A DNA stretch of 64,000 nucleotides from Brachynemurus nebulosus (Eukaryota; Arthropoda; Insecta; Neuroptera; Myrmeleontidae). The stretch is taken from assembly GCA_035578155.1 (NCBI GenBank), contig JAPWDM010000020.1:7918055-7982054 (forward strand), given 5' to 3'. The position numbers were made by a program, and so were the translations under genes. Below the pieces are notes generated by a model. The model saw only the letters and a list, made by a program, of their open reading frames with translations. It searched no databases and was not told the origin of the DNA. This document shows, in pieces, positions 8,398 to 21,125 of this stretch; position 1 is the first letter of the stretch, and every line of letters starts with the position of its first letter.

Positions 8398-10149
8398 GTA
8401 ATATATAGATTTAAGCAATTTAATTTTTTTTCTGTATACATATTCTAAAAATAAAATTAAAAAGAAAAAAATTATGTGCATTTTATTTAATTATTACCCT
8501 GAATTCCCCTACTTTTTGCAGCAAGAAGTTACTTTCGTTAACTTATAAGAGTATTAACAAAAATCTTATGAAATTTATTATTCTAATTGAAAAACATATT
8601 TCATGATACACCCTGTATACTAAAATATTTATTAAAAATACTAAATATACACCCGTTATATATTATATGTGATATTATATATTAATATATGTATCTATTA
8701 CATCATCATAAATAGTTAGCTGAAAAATCTTAAATAAACAAACTGAACTTAAAATAAACAAATTAATCGTATAAAGTGCTGACACCCAAATTTCCGGCAG
8801 TACAGTAGCGGTCAGAAATCTGGAGTCTGGACCCTGGAGACTGAAGTCATGATTGCGGCTAGCACTTGGTGCAGTGCCCCCACAAAATTTAGCGGCCTCC
8901 TAATTTTCGTTTACGATGACCAGAATTTTTACAACGCAAATTTTAAGCCATAAATTTAAAATTCCGAGAAATTCATTTCGTATTCAAAATCTAACAAAGA
9001 AACTGATGACTCAGCAAAATCTTAAATAAACAATTTTAAAATTATTACATGATTCAAAATTATTATATAAATAAACAAATATAACAAAAATCCCCGCTTG
9101 TATGAGTCATAGAATAATTATAATTCAGCTAAGATAAACAAACTTATACTGATTACAATTCTTGGAAGCGGCCTCCCAATTTTCGTTTAAGATGACGCAA
9201 TTAAGTGAGGCCAAGATTTGCACGTAATAAGCACAGTACGCTTCAAAAAGTGATCGGACACCTTTTTGGTCAAGGGGGCCCGCACTTTTGACACGGCAGT
9301 GTACCAAAAATTTAAGTACAGTACGGTGTCCAAAGTTTGGGGCCACCCCTTGAGTTAGAGTAATCCCACATTTTTGACGCGGTAGTTCGTTTAAAATGAT
9401 GCAATTAAGGCAAGCGCGTGTTGGGGTCAAGGTTTGCACGTACAGTACGCTTCAAAAAGTGATCGGACACCTTTTTGCTCAGGGGGGCCGGCACTTTCGA
9501 CACGGTAGTGTACCAAAAATTTAAGTACAGTACGGTGTCAAAAGTTTGGGGCAACTCCGAGTTAGGGTATCCCCATATTTTTGACGCGGTAGTGTACCCC
9601 ATCTATCAAATTGTAACCTAAAATTCAGTTTGCGCATGCGTCGTGTAGTTAAATTTAATCTGCGCATGCGTTAGGTTTGCATTCAAAAACTACGTCAGTG
9701 CTGGCGGGTAATGGGTTAACACAAAACCAAATAGTGACGACTAAATAGTGATGACGCATATTGGGTTAACTTGAATTGATTTTGTCGAAGTAATGATAAT
9801 GACTTATGACTTTCAAGGCCAACAGTATGAGAGCGTGTGGGGTCAAATGTCAACAACAAATTTTAAATACATGTACTTGGTACGTGCCGGGTCAAAGGTT
9901 AAGGTTTGCACTAGTACCGTAAAGTTACACGATTTCAAACATTGGCAAAAGGGTTCAAGTTGCTTAGTTTTGCGGTGCGGTAGAACCCGTACAGCTATTC
10001 TACTCTAGAGTAATCGAATTCAATGAAAGGTAACCAAATCCAACACAACCCAACCAAATAATATACCCTTAATTGTGTATATTTAGTCTCAAGTCTCAAG
10101 GGAGGCAAATTTTATTGTTAGATAAAATTCAAATAATTTTGTTCTTATT

Positions 10150-10313
10150 AGTTAGCAGATTGTACAAAGGTTAAATGGTCTTCAGTTAAAATGTTGTTAG
10201 GTTCAATTGTCGTCAGTTGATCTGTCGTCGGTCGATTTGTCGTTAGATTGATCTATCGTTAGGTTGATCTGTTGTCGGTTGGACTGTCGAGGTTGAACTG
10301 TCTGCGGTTCACT
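10150..10313. repeat. Right subterminal tandem ~20-bp repeats
   Basis: About eight units resembling AGGTTGATCTGTCGTCGGTT, inverted relative to 13-215, end at the terminal GTCTGCGGTTCACT. Confidence 0.7.
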
Positions 10314-12055
10314 AGTCGGGGCATCGTACTGCCTATGCACGTAATGCCACTTGTAATGTAGCTTGACATTGTTGCACACATATATATATATATATTAAAC
10401 AAGAAATAATCTATTATTACATTTTATTACTTTTACTTAAAATATAAAACTTCTAAATAACTTTTTCATTGTATTTATTAATTCTAGTTTAACGTAAAAA
10501 AGATAAATAATCGAATGTACCTATCTGTGTGTCATATAACTTTTGATTATACTGACAGTATTACATTTCCAAACACTGTACTATAAAAAGGGTCTACCAA
10601 AGGTGGTAGAAAATTAATTAAAATCTGCGATGGCAATATGTGAAATAATGATGAAAATATTGTAAATGGAGAAAATAGTCAAACGAATTTATTAACAGAG
10701 TGCGCACTAGGTGTGAATACATAGGGTTCCGGCTCCGTTAACAATTAAAGGATAAATTATTTTATAAATGAAAGTCAGAAATACCTTTAACAAATCTAAC
10801 AATTTATTAACTTAATCATTGGGTCAATGAATTTATCCAATCTAGCCTAAAGGACGGCTTACAGGAATCTAACTTAAAACTAAATTAACCTGTGATACAA
10901 ACAGAGAGTATTACAAGTGAAAGCAAAATAAATTATTGTTAACAAACCTGGAGGTGTTAATAAGATACCGAAGTATTCGATGACAAATTGAAATGTTATG
11001 AATAAACTTTGATGAAGGACAAAGAGAGGGACACTAATTAATAAAATTTTACTGGAATTTAAAATATGTGACAAATTTTGATACAAGCAATTAAACCGCA
11101 CTAATTATCAAAAAAGCTGTTAACTTATCAATTCATTTATGCAAATCAATGCAAAATTAGTGGTAATGTACTGCTATTGTTAAGAACCGCATTTGAGTAT
11201 CGAACACCTTGGGACCGCCTTCTAACGATCGGGTTTGGGAGATATGTAATCCCCGACTGAAGACAAAGCCTTTTTGACCACGAGGCCTATATGTTGTGGA
11301 GTCAAAATTGTATATCATGTAATTTTTTTCGGTGTAAATATGAATATATTGATTTTTTTTTAACCTTCTATCCAAATACTGATTTTACTTTTCTAAGGAT
11401 TTAAACAATTCTTCATTAAGATTCCTTTGTTAAAATAAATTAATTCGTCTGTAGGTATTCAAATTATTCAATATTATTATTAAATATAGAAAATATAGAT
11501 ATCAGGTTATGCATTTCGATGTAAAATTTGTCAATAGATATTGTAATTACTGAATGTCACTAACCATAATCTATTTCATTTAAATTTAAGCATGTTTCAT
11601 CACTTACGAATTTAAGGAATTCCCGTTTTCTTAGCTTTATGTCTTTCATTGTTGTAAATGAATTGTTGTAAATGGGTAAATTTTAAATTTGCAGTTTGTT
11701 TTTAGAAAAGAATAGAATGATTTGTTTCGAATATAAGAATTATTTAATTTTTTAACGATGACTCATGCTCAACTGTATTCGAAACAGGGTATAGGATAAA
11801 GGTACCGATAGTTGACAGTGCTTTAATAGTAGACGCTTGCAATTTGAAACTGTTATTATAAGACAGTCAAGAGCTTCTTTTAATTGATATAATTCTGGTT
11901 GGTCACATACAGCAACCTAGTTTTCATGTTATTAAATATCTCGAAAAGTTCACCACCAATTTTGACGTAATTAAATATTTTATAAATGCATATGTTTTAA
12001 TTCTGACAATTTAACTCATGTGTATCAAGTCCCATAAGAATATTGCACTTTTTTT
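10314..12055. other. Unassigned AT-rich DNA
   Basis: A short TA run lies at ~10380. Small open frames (for example 10880-11101 and 11157-11375, minus) show no domain, compositional or conservation support. I see no gene. Confidence 0.6.
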
Positions 12056-12056
12056 G

Positions 12057-12195
12057 TTTTTAGTCGAATTTTTCCTTGAAAAAATTAGACTTATACAGCC
12101 TATACGATAAGAACGGCGAGAGGCGAGAGTAGGAGCGCTATCCGTTTTCGGACCCGTAGAACACGATTATGTAGAAAAAAATGTCTGATATATGG
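12057..12195 (-). repeat. End fragment of repeat family E1
   Basis: It begins TTTTTAGTCGAATTTTTCC and continues through GAGAGGCGAGAGTAGGAGCG to ATGTCTGATATATGG. It matches the ends at 17730-17868 and 33240-33388 in the opposite orientation. Confidence 0.7.
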
Positions 12196-13686
12196 GTAGT
12201 TATACAAATGAAGGAAGAAAATGGACTTAATTCCGGCCCGACATTTTTTTCATGCATAAGCTTTGGCAAGTAGTTTTATTTCAAGTTGATGACATTTTTC
12301 ACAGTATTTCAAAGTGGCCAGTCAAAAAATTAAAAATTATAAATTTTATGGCCATTATAAAAAAAGAGACATCCAGGAAAGTGAAAAAAATGAGTAAGAA
12401 ACTAAAATTAACACAAGAGAAATTCTTATATTCATTTTTATTATTAAGCACTATTTATTAAATTATTAACCAATTTATTTATTTTTATTATTAAAAAATT
12501 TTTATTGTTTTTATTATTAAATTCTTAATTATTAAACAATTTATTAATTATTTAATATTTATTATATATTATATTAGTAGTATATATATTCGTAGTTATA
12601 TAATGTACCTCTATATATGTATTAAATAAAATAAAAATTTAAAAACAAATTTAAAAAAAAATAACTAACTTAAAAGCCCCCATTACGGAACACTATTTTT
12701 TTCATTGAAGTGGCTTATAAAAATTAATAAATAAATTAAACACCCATTTTTTTTTTTTAATAAGCATGAAACCAAGTCTTTTTAATCCAATGAATATGTT
12801 TCTAAGAAAATATAACACAAACATTTTGATTTAATAATGTTTTTGTTTTATAATTTGTTGACATCTATAAAAAACGTACAGAATATATTGACACCTTTAA
12901 AAAATCAGCCCGGACAACTAAAAAAGAACACGTATGTAACGTATGTAACATGAGATACATCATATACATCTTCTGCCATCTTTATATATATATATATATA
13001 TATACATGGACCATATATAATGGACGGCTAACTTATATGGGAAGAATTAACAAAATCGGCCACGAAAATGGCATATATTAAGCTTTCTTTTTTCACCACT
13101 TGTGGCGTTAATATTCTTAAAATACTGATGTGAATATAGCGAATATAGTAACATAAAACGGATAAAACAGAATGTAAATACAGTACTTATTCTCAAATAG
13201 AAACACGTCGGGACTGGGGAAGTTAGTGTTTCCATTTGAGAATCACCAATGTCGGTTGATAATATTTAATAATAAGGAAATACATAGAAATTACATATGT
13301 ATGAAATAAACTCTTATAGTTTAAATTACTTTATACGGCGAATATCCAATGGTACTGACTCCGATTTTACATAGTGACGTCAGCGAATTATATAACATAA
13401 AATGTAAATGATACGACGCAAAATAAAAATTTTTAAGTTTATTTTAAAAACGGTCGCAAAACCCACTTTATAACTGAGTTGAACATCGAAAAAGATTCCA
13501 GAAGTTTCTATTCCAAAGCTAACAAAGATATAGAAGCTCGCGTTTCCATTTGAGAATGTCCCATTTAAGAATAAGTACTGTACCGCTTTAGTATCTAAGT
13601 CAGTCGAATGCCCTCTTATATTTAAACACCTTTTTGAATATGGTGCATGTACGTATAATTCACTTTGATATGTATAAATAAGTTTA
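12196..13686. other. Unassigned AT-rich DNA with a short (TA)n at ~12983-13004
   Basis: The stretch is very AT-rich. A segment near 12550-12640 is repeated in direct orientation near 14925-14995. GCCCCCATTACGGAACAC near 12675 reappears inverted near 14825. No gene is supported. Confidence 0.5.
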
Positions 13687-14083
13687 AAAATTGTCGCCAT
13701 TTTGACAAATTAGTTTTAGAACTGAAATAAAATAAAATAACCACTGTCGTTTTTTACAAAATACATAGATGGCGAAACAATATTTGTGCAAAATACAATA
13801 TTCTCATCGTTTATTTCATCGAATATTTAAACCATTCTGTGTTTCCTATTTTGACATTCTATGTATTACTAGATGTCACTCCACGACATAGAGTGATATC
13901 TAGTAATATATAGAATGTCAAACTAGGAAACAGAATGGTTTAAATATTCGATGAAATAAACGATGAGAATACTGTATTTTGCACAAATATTGTTTGGCCA
14001 TCTATGTATTTTGTAAAAAACGACAGTGGTTATTTTATTTTATTTCAGTTCTAAAACTAATTTGTCAAAATGGTGACAATTTT
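13687..14083. repeat. ~400-bp near-perfect palindrome (foldback MITE)
   Basis: Arms of about 195 bp meet near 13888, around CACTCCACGACATAGAGTG. The outer edges are AAATTGTCGCCATTTTGAC and its inverse GTCAAAATGGTGACAATTT. Arms differ at only a few positions, so the element is young or maintained by conversion. It has no coding capacity. Confidence 0.85.
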
Positions 14084-14299
14084 TCATTATCTTCAATTTC
14101 AAATCAATATTTTTTTAATTACCAATTGATGATACGCTCCAAAATAAAAATAAAAAAATTAAAAATTTTACGATTTTAAAGTAGTAAGTAGACATTTTAG
14201 ACTCAGAAAGAAATTAAAACTATTTATAATATAAATTTTTACTTATTTTACGTATATGATTTAAGTTACATACAAAAGTTATATCTGTACTGAATAAAA

Positions 14300-14303
<4 letters not shown>

Positions 14304-14379
<76 letters not shown>
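14304..14379. repeat. (TA)n microsatellite, 76 bp
   Basis: Uninterrupted TA dinucleotides. Confidence 0.95.
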
Positions 14380-14382
<3 letters not shown>

Positions 14383-14580
14383 ATATATATAAATTATGTT
14401 TAAACCAAATAAAAAGGTGATTTAACTTTTATAATCTCTTAACTGGACTAATAAAAATTATTTGTATAGTTTTATTGCGCTAACTTCGAAAATTAACTGA
14501 AAAATGTTGAAATTTATAAGCCATGTGTTTCTATAAATAAGCATTGATCAAACGCAAAGATACACATTCAGCGAAAACTG

Positions 14581-14583
<3 letters not shown>

Positions 14584-14677
<94 letters not shown>
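14584..14677. repeat. (TA)n microsatellite, ~94 bp
   Basis: Uninterrupted TA dinucleotides. Isoleucine-tyrosine frames across it are artefacts. Confidence 0.95.
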
Positions 14678-14678
<1 letters not shown>

Positions 14679-15250
14679 CCTTAATTAAGTAAGGAAACAT
14701 TAAATGCAAGGTCAATTTAAATTGGAAAACAATCATTCTATTAATAGTAATTTTTGTTATCAGACGTTTCTTTCAGAAATAACTTCATTTATATGTAAAT
14801 GTCAAAACTGTTTTAGTATTGGATCGCGTTCCGCAATGGGGGCTTTTACGTTAAATAAATGAAAAAAAAATATTGCGAATTTATTATTTATTAAAAATTA
14901 TTCGATGTCATTTACGACAGTTTAATACATATTATATATTATATTAGTAGTATATGTGTCGGTAGTTATATTAATTATATTGTATATATGTATTATACAG
15001 AAAAAAAAATGGAAATTTATTTTTTATTAAAAAATATACAGAGACATTTATTACGGTATTCTAATGACATTTACCTCATTTATTTACATTATTTAAGTTT
15101 AATCCCGTTTTTTGGAGCTACCAGGAGACTGAGACCAAGAGCAAATGAACAAAATTGTCCGTTGGTCCAAATTGTCCGCCCATACCATCAAATAGGACCC
15201 GAGTTAAAAAGTTGGGGGAATTGTGACAAAATTTTACTCAAATATTATTA
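14678..15250. other. Unassigned AT-rich DNA
   Basis: No gene is supported. The 87-codon plus frame at 14988 has a low-complexity start and no recognisable domain. Confidence 0.5.
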
Positions 15251-15254
15251 AAAT

Positions 15255-15549
15255 CTCTAGAAAAAATGAAAATGAAATTAAAATTGTCCTCTAGATTCTT
15301 AGTATCATAAGAAAGGTCTAAAATAGAAATACTTCTAAAATTACTGGTACGGGTATCTACATGACGGTGCCGAAATTAGCCATGCTTTTAAAATAGGAAG
15401 ATGGCTACTTTAGAGTCGGTAGCCGAGTGGAGCTAGACTGATTGATTTTTTCCAGAATTTTAGAATATCTGATTTAAAATTTATCTAATAATTTGACCCA
15501 TTATTCAAATAATTTTACGCGGGTGAAACTGCGGGCCGCAACTAGCAGG

Positions 15550-15550
<1 letters not shown>
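15255..15550 (+). mobile_element. Helitron-like 3' segment
   Basis: The end TTTTACGCGGGTGAAACTGC..CGCAACTAGC resembles the Helitron-like 3' ends at 28873 and 50597, and upstream text (TACTGGTACGGGTATCTACA) also matches the 50300-50597 unit. The CTAG here is followed by C rather than T, so the end is degraded or (TA)n growth has altered it. Confidence 0.5.

Positions 15551-15551
<1 letters not shown>

Positions 15552-15637
<86 letters not shown>
15552..15637. repeat. (TA)n microsatellite, ~86 bp
   Basis: It directly abuts a Helitron-like 3' end. Confidence 0.95.
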
Positions 15638-15639
<2 letters not shown>

Positions 15640-16255
15640 TTAGTATTGTTGTAACGTCAATTTAGGGCATTTTTAAAAGGGGTCAGAATAGTAAAGCGAA
15701 ATATGATTTATATCTGCATTTCTTACTTTACTTATCAAAATAATCTGGGTAAGGATATATTCTAATTAAGATGACCATACATAGAATCCCTTCTGTTTCC
15801 GAACAAGCAACATAATGATTAAATATGTTCTTATAAATTTTCATGCAATTGTACCTATTCATTTATTTTGTTCTCCATCTCGAAATATATTATTACTATT
15901 ATATTAAAATTATTATTATGCTATTCACAGTATTAAATATGCTTGAGTCCACCTAAATTTATGTATTAAGCAATCGTAAAACCGCTTGAATGGAATTATG
16001 TATGTACTCAGTAATCTTTTACTTCAGTGGTTCTTTGTTATTATTTATTGTGAACAATTCACGTTTTATTCTATTCGACAATTTGATCATTTTAAGTCGT
16101 TTGATAATCAAAATCGTTAATAATGAATTTCGTATATAATTTCGTATTCGATTCTCTCTATATTAGTTTTCTCTCTGCGTTTCTATGATGTTAATTTAAA
16201 TTAGATTTTTTTGTTTCAGTAAATTATATTAATTGAACAAAAATTGAGTAAGTAT
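15640..16255 (+). repeat. Outer left blocks of the giant inverted repeat
   Basis: 15640-15760 is the reverse complement of ~43275-43385. 15815-16255 is the reverse complement of ~38266-38700. The order of blocks is mirrored on the two sides, and the right-hand side is interrupted at 38700-43275. Confidence 0.8.
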
Positions 16256-17390
16256 AATTGTTTTTAGTCGAATTTATATATATATATTCCCGCTACCTTT
16301 TAATATGTGTAGGGCCTCCCTATGGAAGTTAAGAGCTCAAATTTGGTAAATGAGGCTCATTCCGATGCAAAACATTACTATCAAAGTGAGGTCAAATTTT
16401 GGGCAAATTTTTGATCCGTCACAACCTTTAAGGGGGTGGTGGGGGGCGGAAAAGCGATAAAAATTTTCCAAACCGGTTGGAAATAATGTTTCGGTCAATT
16501 ATCTACAACATATCCAAAATTCAGTTCCCTAGGGAGATTTGGAGGGAGTAGGGGGGAAAAAACGATTTTCGCTGGATCTAACACGCCCCCAGCACTCCAG
16601 AATTAACGTAGAGACGATTTTTACGCCAATATTTCCTTAACTTTTTTGCTTGTTTTCTAACACGTCTAGAGACTCTCTAAGGAAACCTAGAGGGCTGAAA
16701 TTTTGTACGTGTATTCAGTTAGTATCCAGCTAGTACCTTTTAGGGAGTCCACATTACTTTTCCCCCCACTTCTTCCATTTTTACATCGGAATTGAATGTT
16801 ATTGTTAAATGTGTTTTAAATGCATTGCTTTTATTCTAAATACAAGTAGGCGAATAGTAATTTTAAAAAATTTAAAAAAAAGTGAATACAATTTTTTAAC
16901 AAATGAAGTACATACATATTAAGTAATTTGAGAATGTTATTAAAGTCACTGTTTATTTATAAATTAGGAATTTTGGATTTTTATTATTTATAAAATAGAA
17001 ATTTTGGATTTTTTTGGTAAGAAAAAATATCTTCATAAAAGCCTTCCAGTTTACTGTTTAAGTTCCTTTTTTAATATTTAAAAATAAAACACAAAGGCAA
17101 TTGGCGGGTAAGCATGGATAGAAATGCCCTCGTACGAATTGTGTTGGCTTTTTCCCTGTTAACTGCTATCGGCACAAAATTGAAATTTACTGAGATTCAG
17201 CCCTTAAAAACTTAAAACCTTTTTTTAAAGCCCCGATCAACCGGATACTCATCATCAGTTTTGAAACCACCAAAATTACAAATCGCTTGTGGACTTTCAA
17301 TTATATTTCGCTTGTAGACACTCAATACCGAAGATGAAAGGAAAAATTCGACTTCCGTGATGGGGCTCCGCTGCTCACGGCGTTTTTTTT
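16256..17390 (-). mobile_element. Repeat family E1, internally deleted copy
   Basis: In this orientation it starts TTTTTAGTCGAATTT, runs through TAGGGCCTCCCTATGGAAG, and ends with the hairpin segment CCGTGATGGGG..CTGCTCACGG. Compared with 31717-33388 it lacks ~120 bp beside the TA run and several hundred bp of the middle. The inverted AGTCGAATTTT termini suggest a TIR element without coding capacity. Confidence 0.65.
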
Positions 17391-17868
<478 letters not shown>

Positions 17869-18375
17869 TTACTTTTATAACAAATGAAATACATACATAT
17901 TAAGTAATTTAAAAAGGTTATTAAAGTCACTGTTTATTTATAAATTAGGAATTTTGAATTTTTATTATTTATAAAATAGAAATTTTGGATTTTTTCGGAA
18001 AGAAAAATATCTTCATAAAAGCCTTCCAGTTTACTGTTTAAGTTCCTTTTTTAATATTTAAAAATAAAACACAAAGGCAATTGGCGGATAAGCATGAGTA
18101 GGAATGCCCTCGTACGAATTGTGTTGGCTTTTTTCCTGCTAACTGCTATCGGCACAAAATTGAAATTTACTGAGATTCAGCCCTTAAAAACTTAAAACCT
18201 TTTTTAAAGCCCCGATCAACCGGACACTCATCATCAGTTTTGAAACCACCAAAATGTCAAATATGACAAATCGCTTGTGGACTTTCAATTACATTTCGCT
18301 TATAGACACTCAATACCGAAGATGAAAGGAAAAATTCGACTTCCGTGATGGGGCTCCGCTGCTCACGGCGTTTTT
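17869..18375 (-). mobile_element. Repeat family E1, 5' fragment
   Basis: It repeats 16882-17390 in the same orientation with ~90% or higher apparent identity and ends in the same hairpin and CGGCGTTTTT. With the two preceding fragments it forms one compound insertion. The uninterrupted site is visible in the right arm near 38260-38275. Confidence 0.7.
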
Positions 18376-18900
18376 AAATAATATAGACATACGAGAACAT
18401 AAAACGACTTGGAACTTAAAACTAAAACCAAAGGTATATTTGATATAATACGTACCCACTAAAAATCGTTGCCATATTTAGGGTTCCGTAATCAAAATCT
18501 TAAAAGCTTCATGATATCGTAATGTTTATTTGTTGCACCCTAGTTTTTGTATCTTTGAGGTAATAAATATCAAATTTTGCACATATTTATACATAGCCAA
18601 AATTTCTAAAATAATATTTACTAACGATACAAAATATATATTTCGAAATCTAGTCCATTTGGAGTTAGTGAAAGTCAACAACGACATAATGAAACTTTCG
18701 ATGGGAGACATACTTACGAAATAAAGGCATTGTTATTATACTGACAAGGAAAAGGCAAGAAGTCGAAAATTCAAGAAAATCTGATACTTTGTCAGTGTGT
18801 AGAGAGTGGCTACCTAATAACATAAGAAATATCAGTTGCTGCTAAAAAACGTTTATAAGGGGTGAATTCCTTCAAATTCCCTCAAATTTGGAACTCAAAA
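18376..18900 (+). repeat. Inverted-repeat block shared with 37745-38265
   Basis: Segments such as CGAGAACATAAAACGACTTG, TTGTTGCACCCTAGTTTTTG and GAGAGTGGCTACCTAATAAC recur in reverse complement at 37745-38265. The last ~165 bp recur a third time at 21540-21690. Confidence 0.8.
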
Positions 18901-19540
18901 ATTTAAAAATGGGTGAAATTTTGTTTATAGGTACCTTACAAAATTCTAGTAACAAATATAACATTATTTTTTGCATTTACACATTTTTAAGGGTTGAAAC
19001 CACCCCTCAGCTGTATACTCAAAAATTTAAAAATTGATGTTATTTTGTTTATATGTACCATACGGAGCTCTAATAATAGATATAACATTATTTTTTGCAT
19101 CTACAAATTTTTAAGGGTTGAAACCACCCCCTCATATGTGTACTTAAAAATTTATAAATTGATGATATTTTGTTTACATATACTATATAGAGCTCTAGTA
19201 ATAAATAGAACAATATTTTTTGCATCTATAAATTTTTAGGAGTTGAAACTACCCCTTCATATGTGTACTTAAAAATTTATAAATATATGATATTTTGTTT
19301 ACATATACTATACAGAGCCCTAGTAATAAATATAACATTATTTTTTGTGTCCACAAATTTCCAAACCACCCGTTCAAGTGCGTACCTAAAAATTTGAAAA
19401 CTAGCGATATTGTGTTTATATATATTACATAGAGACCTAACGATAAATTTGTACATTTAATAAAATTTGTAACGAGACCATTTCTGTACATGGAATATTT
19501 TTTGAAAATTGTACTGGAACTGTAAATATTTATCGATGTA
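18900..19540 (+). repeat. ~124-bp satellite, four to five units
   Basis: TTTTTAAGGGTTGAAACCACC recurs at ~18985, 19110, 19231 and (degenerate) 19355, spacing 121-125 bp. Related inverted units lie at 21125-21590, 29880-30027 and 37506-37745. Confidence 0.85.
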
Positions 19541-19569
19541 GATACCAAAACAGCGATTTTTAGAATTTT

Positions 19570-20160
19570 TGTCTGTCTGTCTGTCTGTCTGTCTGTTCAC
19601 GCATCACGCAAAAACTATTGGACGGATTTTAATGATTTGGTGTGATGATAACTTATTACCTGAGTTAACATCTAAAATACTTTTTACTCCGAGAAAATTT
19701 CTCGTTCCCACGGGAAAATGGAAAAACTATTTTCAGCATGTGCACACATTAGGCAAAAACTATTGGACGGATTTTAATAAAATTTGGTTTGGTCATAACT
19801 TATTACCTAAGACAACATCTAAAATACTTTTTACTGTGGGAAAATTTCTCATTCCCACGGAAAAATAGAAAAACCATTTTGTGCATGTGCATGTATTACG
19901 CAAAAACTATTGGACTGATTTTGATGACATTTGGTGTGGTGATAATGGTGATAACCTATTACTTGGCTCAACATTTAAGATACTTTTTACTCAGGGAAAA
20001 TTCCTAATTCCCACGGGAAAATAGAAAAACCATTTTGAGCATGTATCTCCATTACACAAAAATTATTATTCTTTGCAAGTTCTGTATAATTATTACACTT
20101 ACGTACTTCTCATTGAGTTTATAAAAAGGTTTGCGCGAACGACGTCGCGGGTACGGCTAG
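19570..20160 (+). mobile_element. Helitron-like segment with internal repeats
   Basis: It starts with a (GTCT)n run, followed by three ~145-bp repeats each containing GCAAAAACTATTGGACGGAT. It ends CGTCGCGGGTACGGCTAG followed by T, which fits a Helitron 3' terminus (CTAG before T). No replicase or helicase frame is present. The SVCLSVC-like open frame over the GTCT run is an artefact. Confidence 0.55.
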
Positions 20161-20261
20161 TATATTATAAATATATTCTTTCACACAGTTCTAGGCGGTG
20201 ACACACCCTCTGCAAGTTGTAAACTAAAAATTTCAAAACTGACAAAATTTTTTATAGTACC

Positions 20262-21125
20262 TAAGGTAACGGGCCTAGTTTCTGACCTTTTAAGAGTGAC
20301 GGCTGAGGTTAAACGACAGTAATAAATATAAGTTTAAACTTAAGAGACAATTAATAATTTTAGCAACTAGTTTATGGCTTTCAAAATAAAGTCATACAAG
20401 TAAAATAATTATTTGAATTGAATTAATAATTTAATGTTTTAAAAATTGACAAAAAGGACCCAGTTTCTGACCTTCAATATTTCTCATGTGACAGTTTTTG
20501 ACCCTGACAGTGGCCTAGTTTCTGATCCTTAAATTTAAAAATACAGTTTTTTAAAATTTAATTTATAAATAATTTTTTATTGATAAAAATGAATGTTTAA
20601 TGTTATATACGTTATGAAAAATAACAAAAACTAATCGAAGATAACTATAAATAACAAAATAACTAACAAAAACTGGTTAGAATTTAATTGGGCCATACCA
20701 CTTTAGAAGTGAGCCTAGTAATTGACCCTCATATTTCAATAATAAAAATCATTCTAGGGTATTTTATAAATATTTTAAAATAAATTTTAAACAAATATTA
20801 ACATGCTCATATATTTTTAATTAAGTTTTCATACTTACATGATGAATATTGCACAGATCAAAATGAGTACTTTGTAACATAAACTGTTAGGAAACTACCA
20901 AAAAAATAGTTTTTACACACATTTTAAACTTAAAAATTTTTTTTTATTTAGTTAATATATTCTAAACTTTTTAAATTGCTGTTCATTAGACACAGAATAG
21001 ATTACTTTAAATTAAGAATTTATTTTTTTTCTTATTTAAAATATAGTTTTTTTATTAATTTATAACAAAGTTGAAAAGTTCAGAAACTGGGCCAGGGTCA
21101 ATTACCGGGTCTTTTACCTTATATA
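20262..21125. mobile_element. ~860-bp TIR element without coding capacity
   Basis: Inverted ends are visible: TACCTAAGGTAACGGGCC..AGTTTCTGACC on the left and CAGAAACTGGGCCAGGGTC..TTTTACCTTA on the right. CCTAGTTTCTGACC-like motifs repeat inside at ~20457, 20514 and 20705. Confidence 0.55.

Larger units (their letters stand above)
6971..10009 (-). repeat. Right inverted arm of the 10.3 kb element
   Basis: Reverse complement of 1008-4000. The inner edge is GATTAATTTAGATATTGCG and the outer edge is CTATTCTACTCTAGAG. The CCA-rich tract is ~70 bp longer here than in the left arm. This arm holds the intact body of the 163-aa gene. Confidence 0.85.
13..10313. mobile_element. 10.3 kb near-palindromic multi-gene element, unclassified
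   Basis: The two ends are inverted relative to each other: AGTAAACTGCGGAC starts at 13 and GTCTGCGGTTCACT ends at 10313. Both ends carry tandem ~20-bp repeats. Arms of about 3 kb (1008-4000 and 6971-10009) are reverse complements with scattered substitutions and small indels, and they flank a unique core (4001-6970). Five protein families are encoded, two in each arm and three in the core. I recognise no transposase, integrase, polymerase or ATPase, so this may be a non-autonomous derivative or a type whose enzyme I do not know. No clear target duplication is visible, and only 12 bp of left flank are present. Isolated arm copies elsewhere in the window show that it is a repeated family. Confidence 0.75.

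Noticed and set aside
13..10313. Polinton/Maverick identity
   Set aside because: A 5'-AG terminus is present but no protein-primed polymerase, integrase, ATPase, protease or capsid gene is seen, and length and target duplication do not fit.
14548..14736. Ile-Tyr repeat proteins over TA tracts (also 17606, 24726, 24772, 43375, 47865, 48045)
   Set aside because: They are direct translations of (TA)n microsatellites.
19569..19868. Serine/cysteine-rich protein starting in a GTCT run
   Set aside because: The frame crosses a microsatellite and three tandem non-coding repeats typical of Helitron-like segments.
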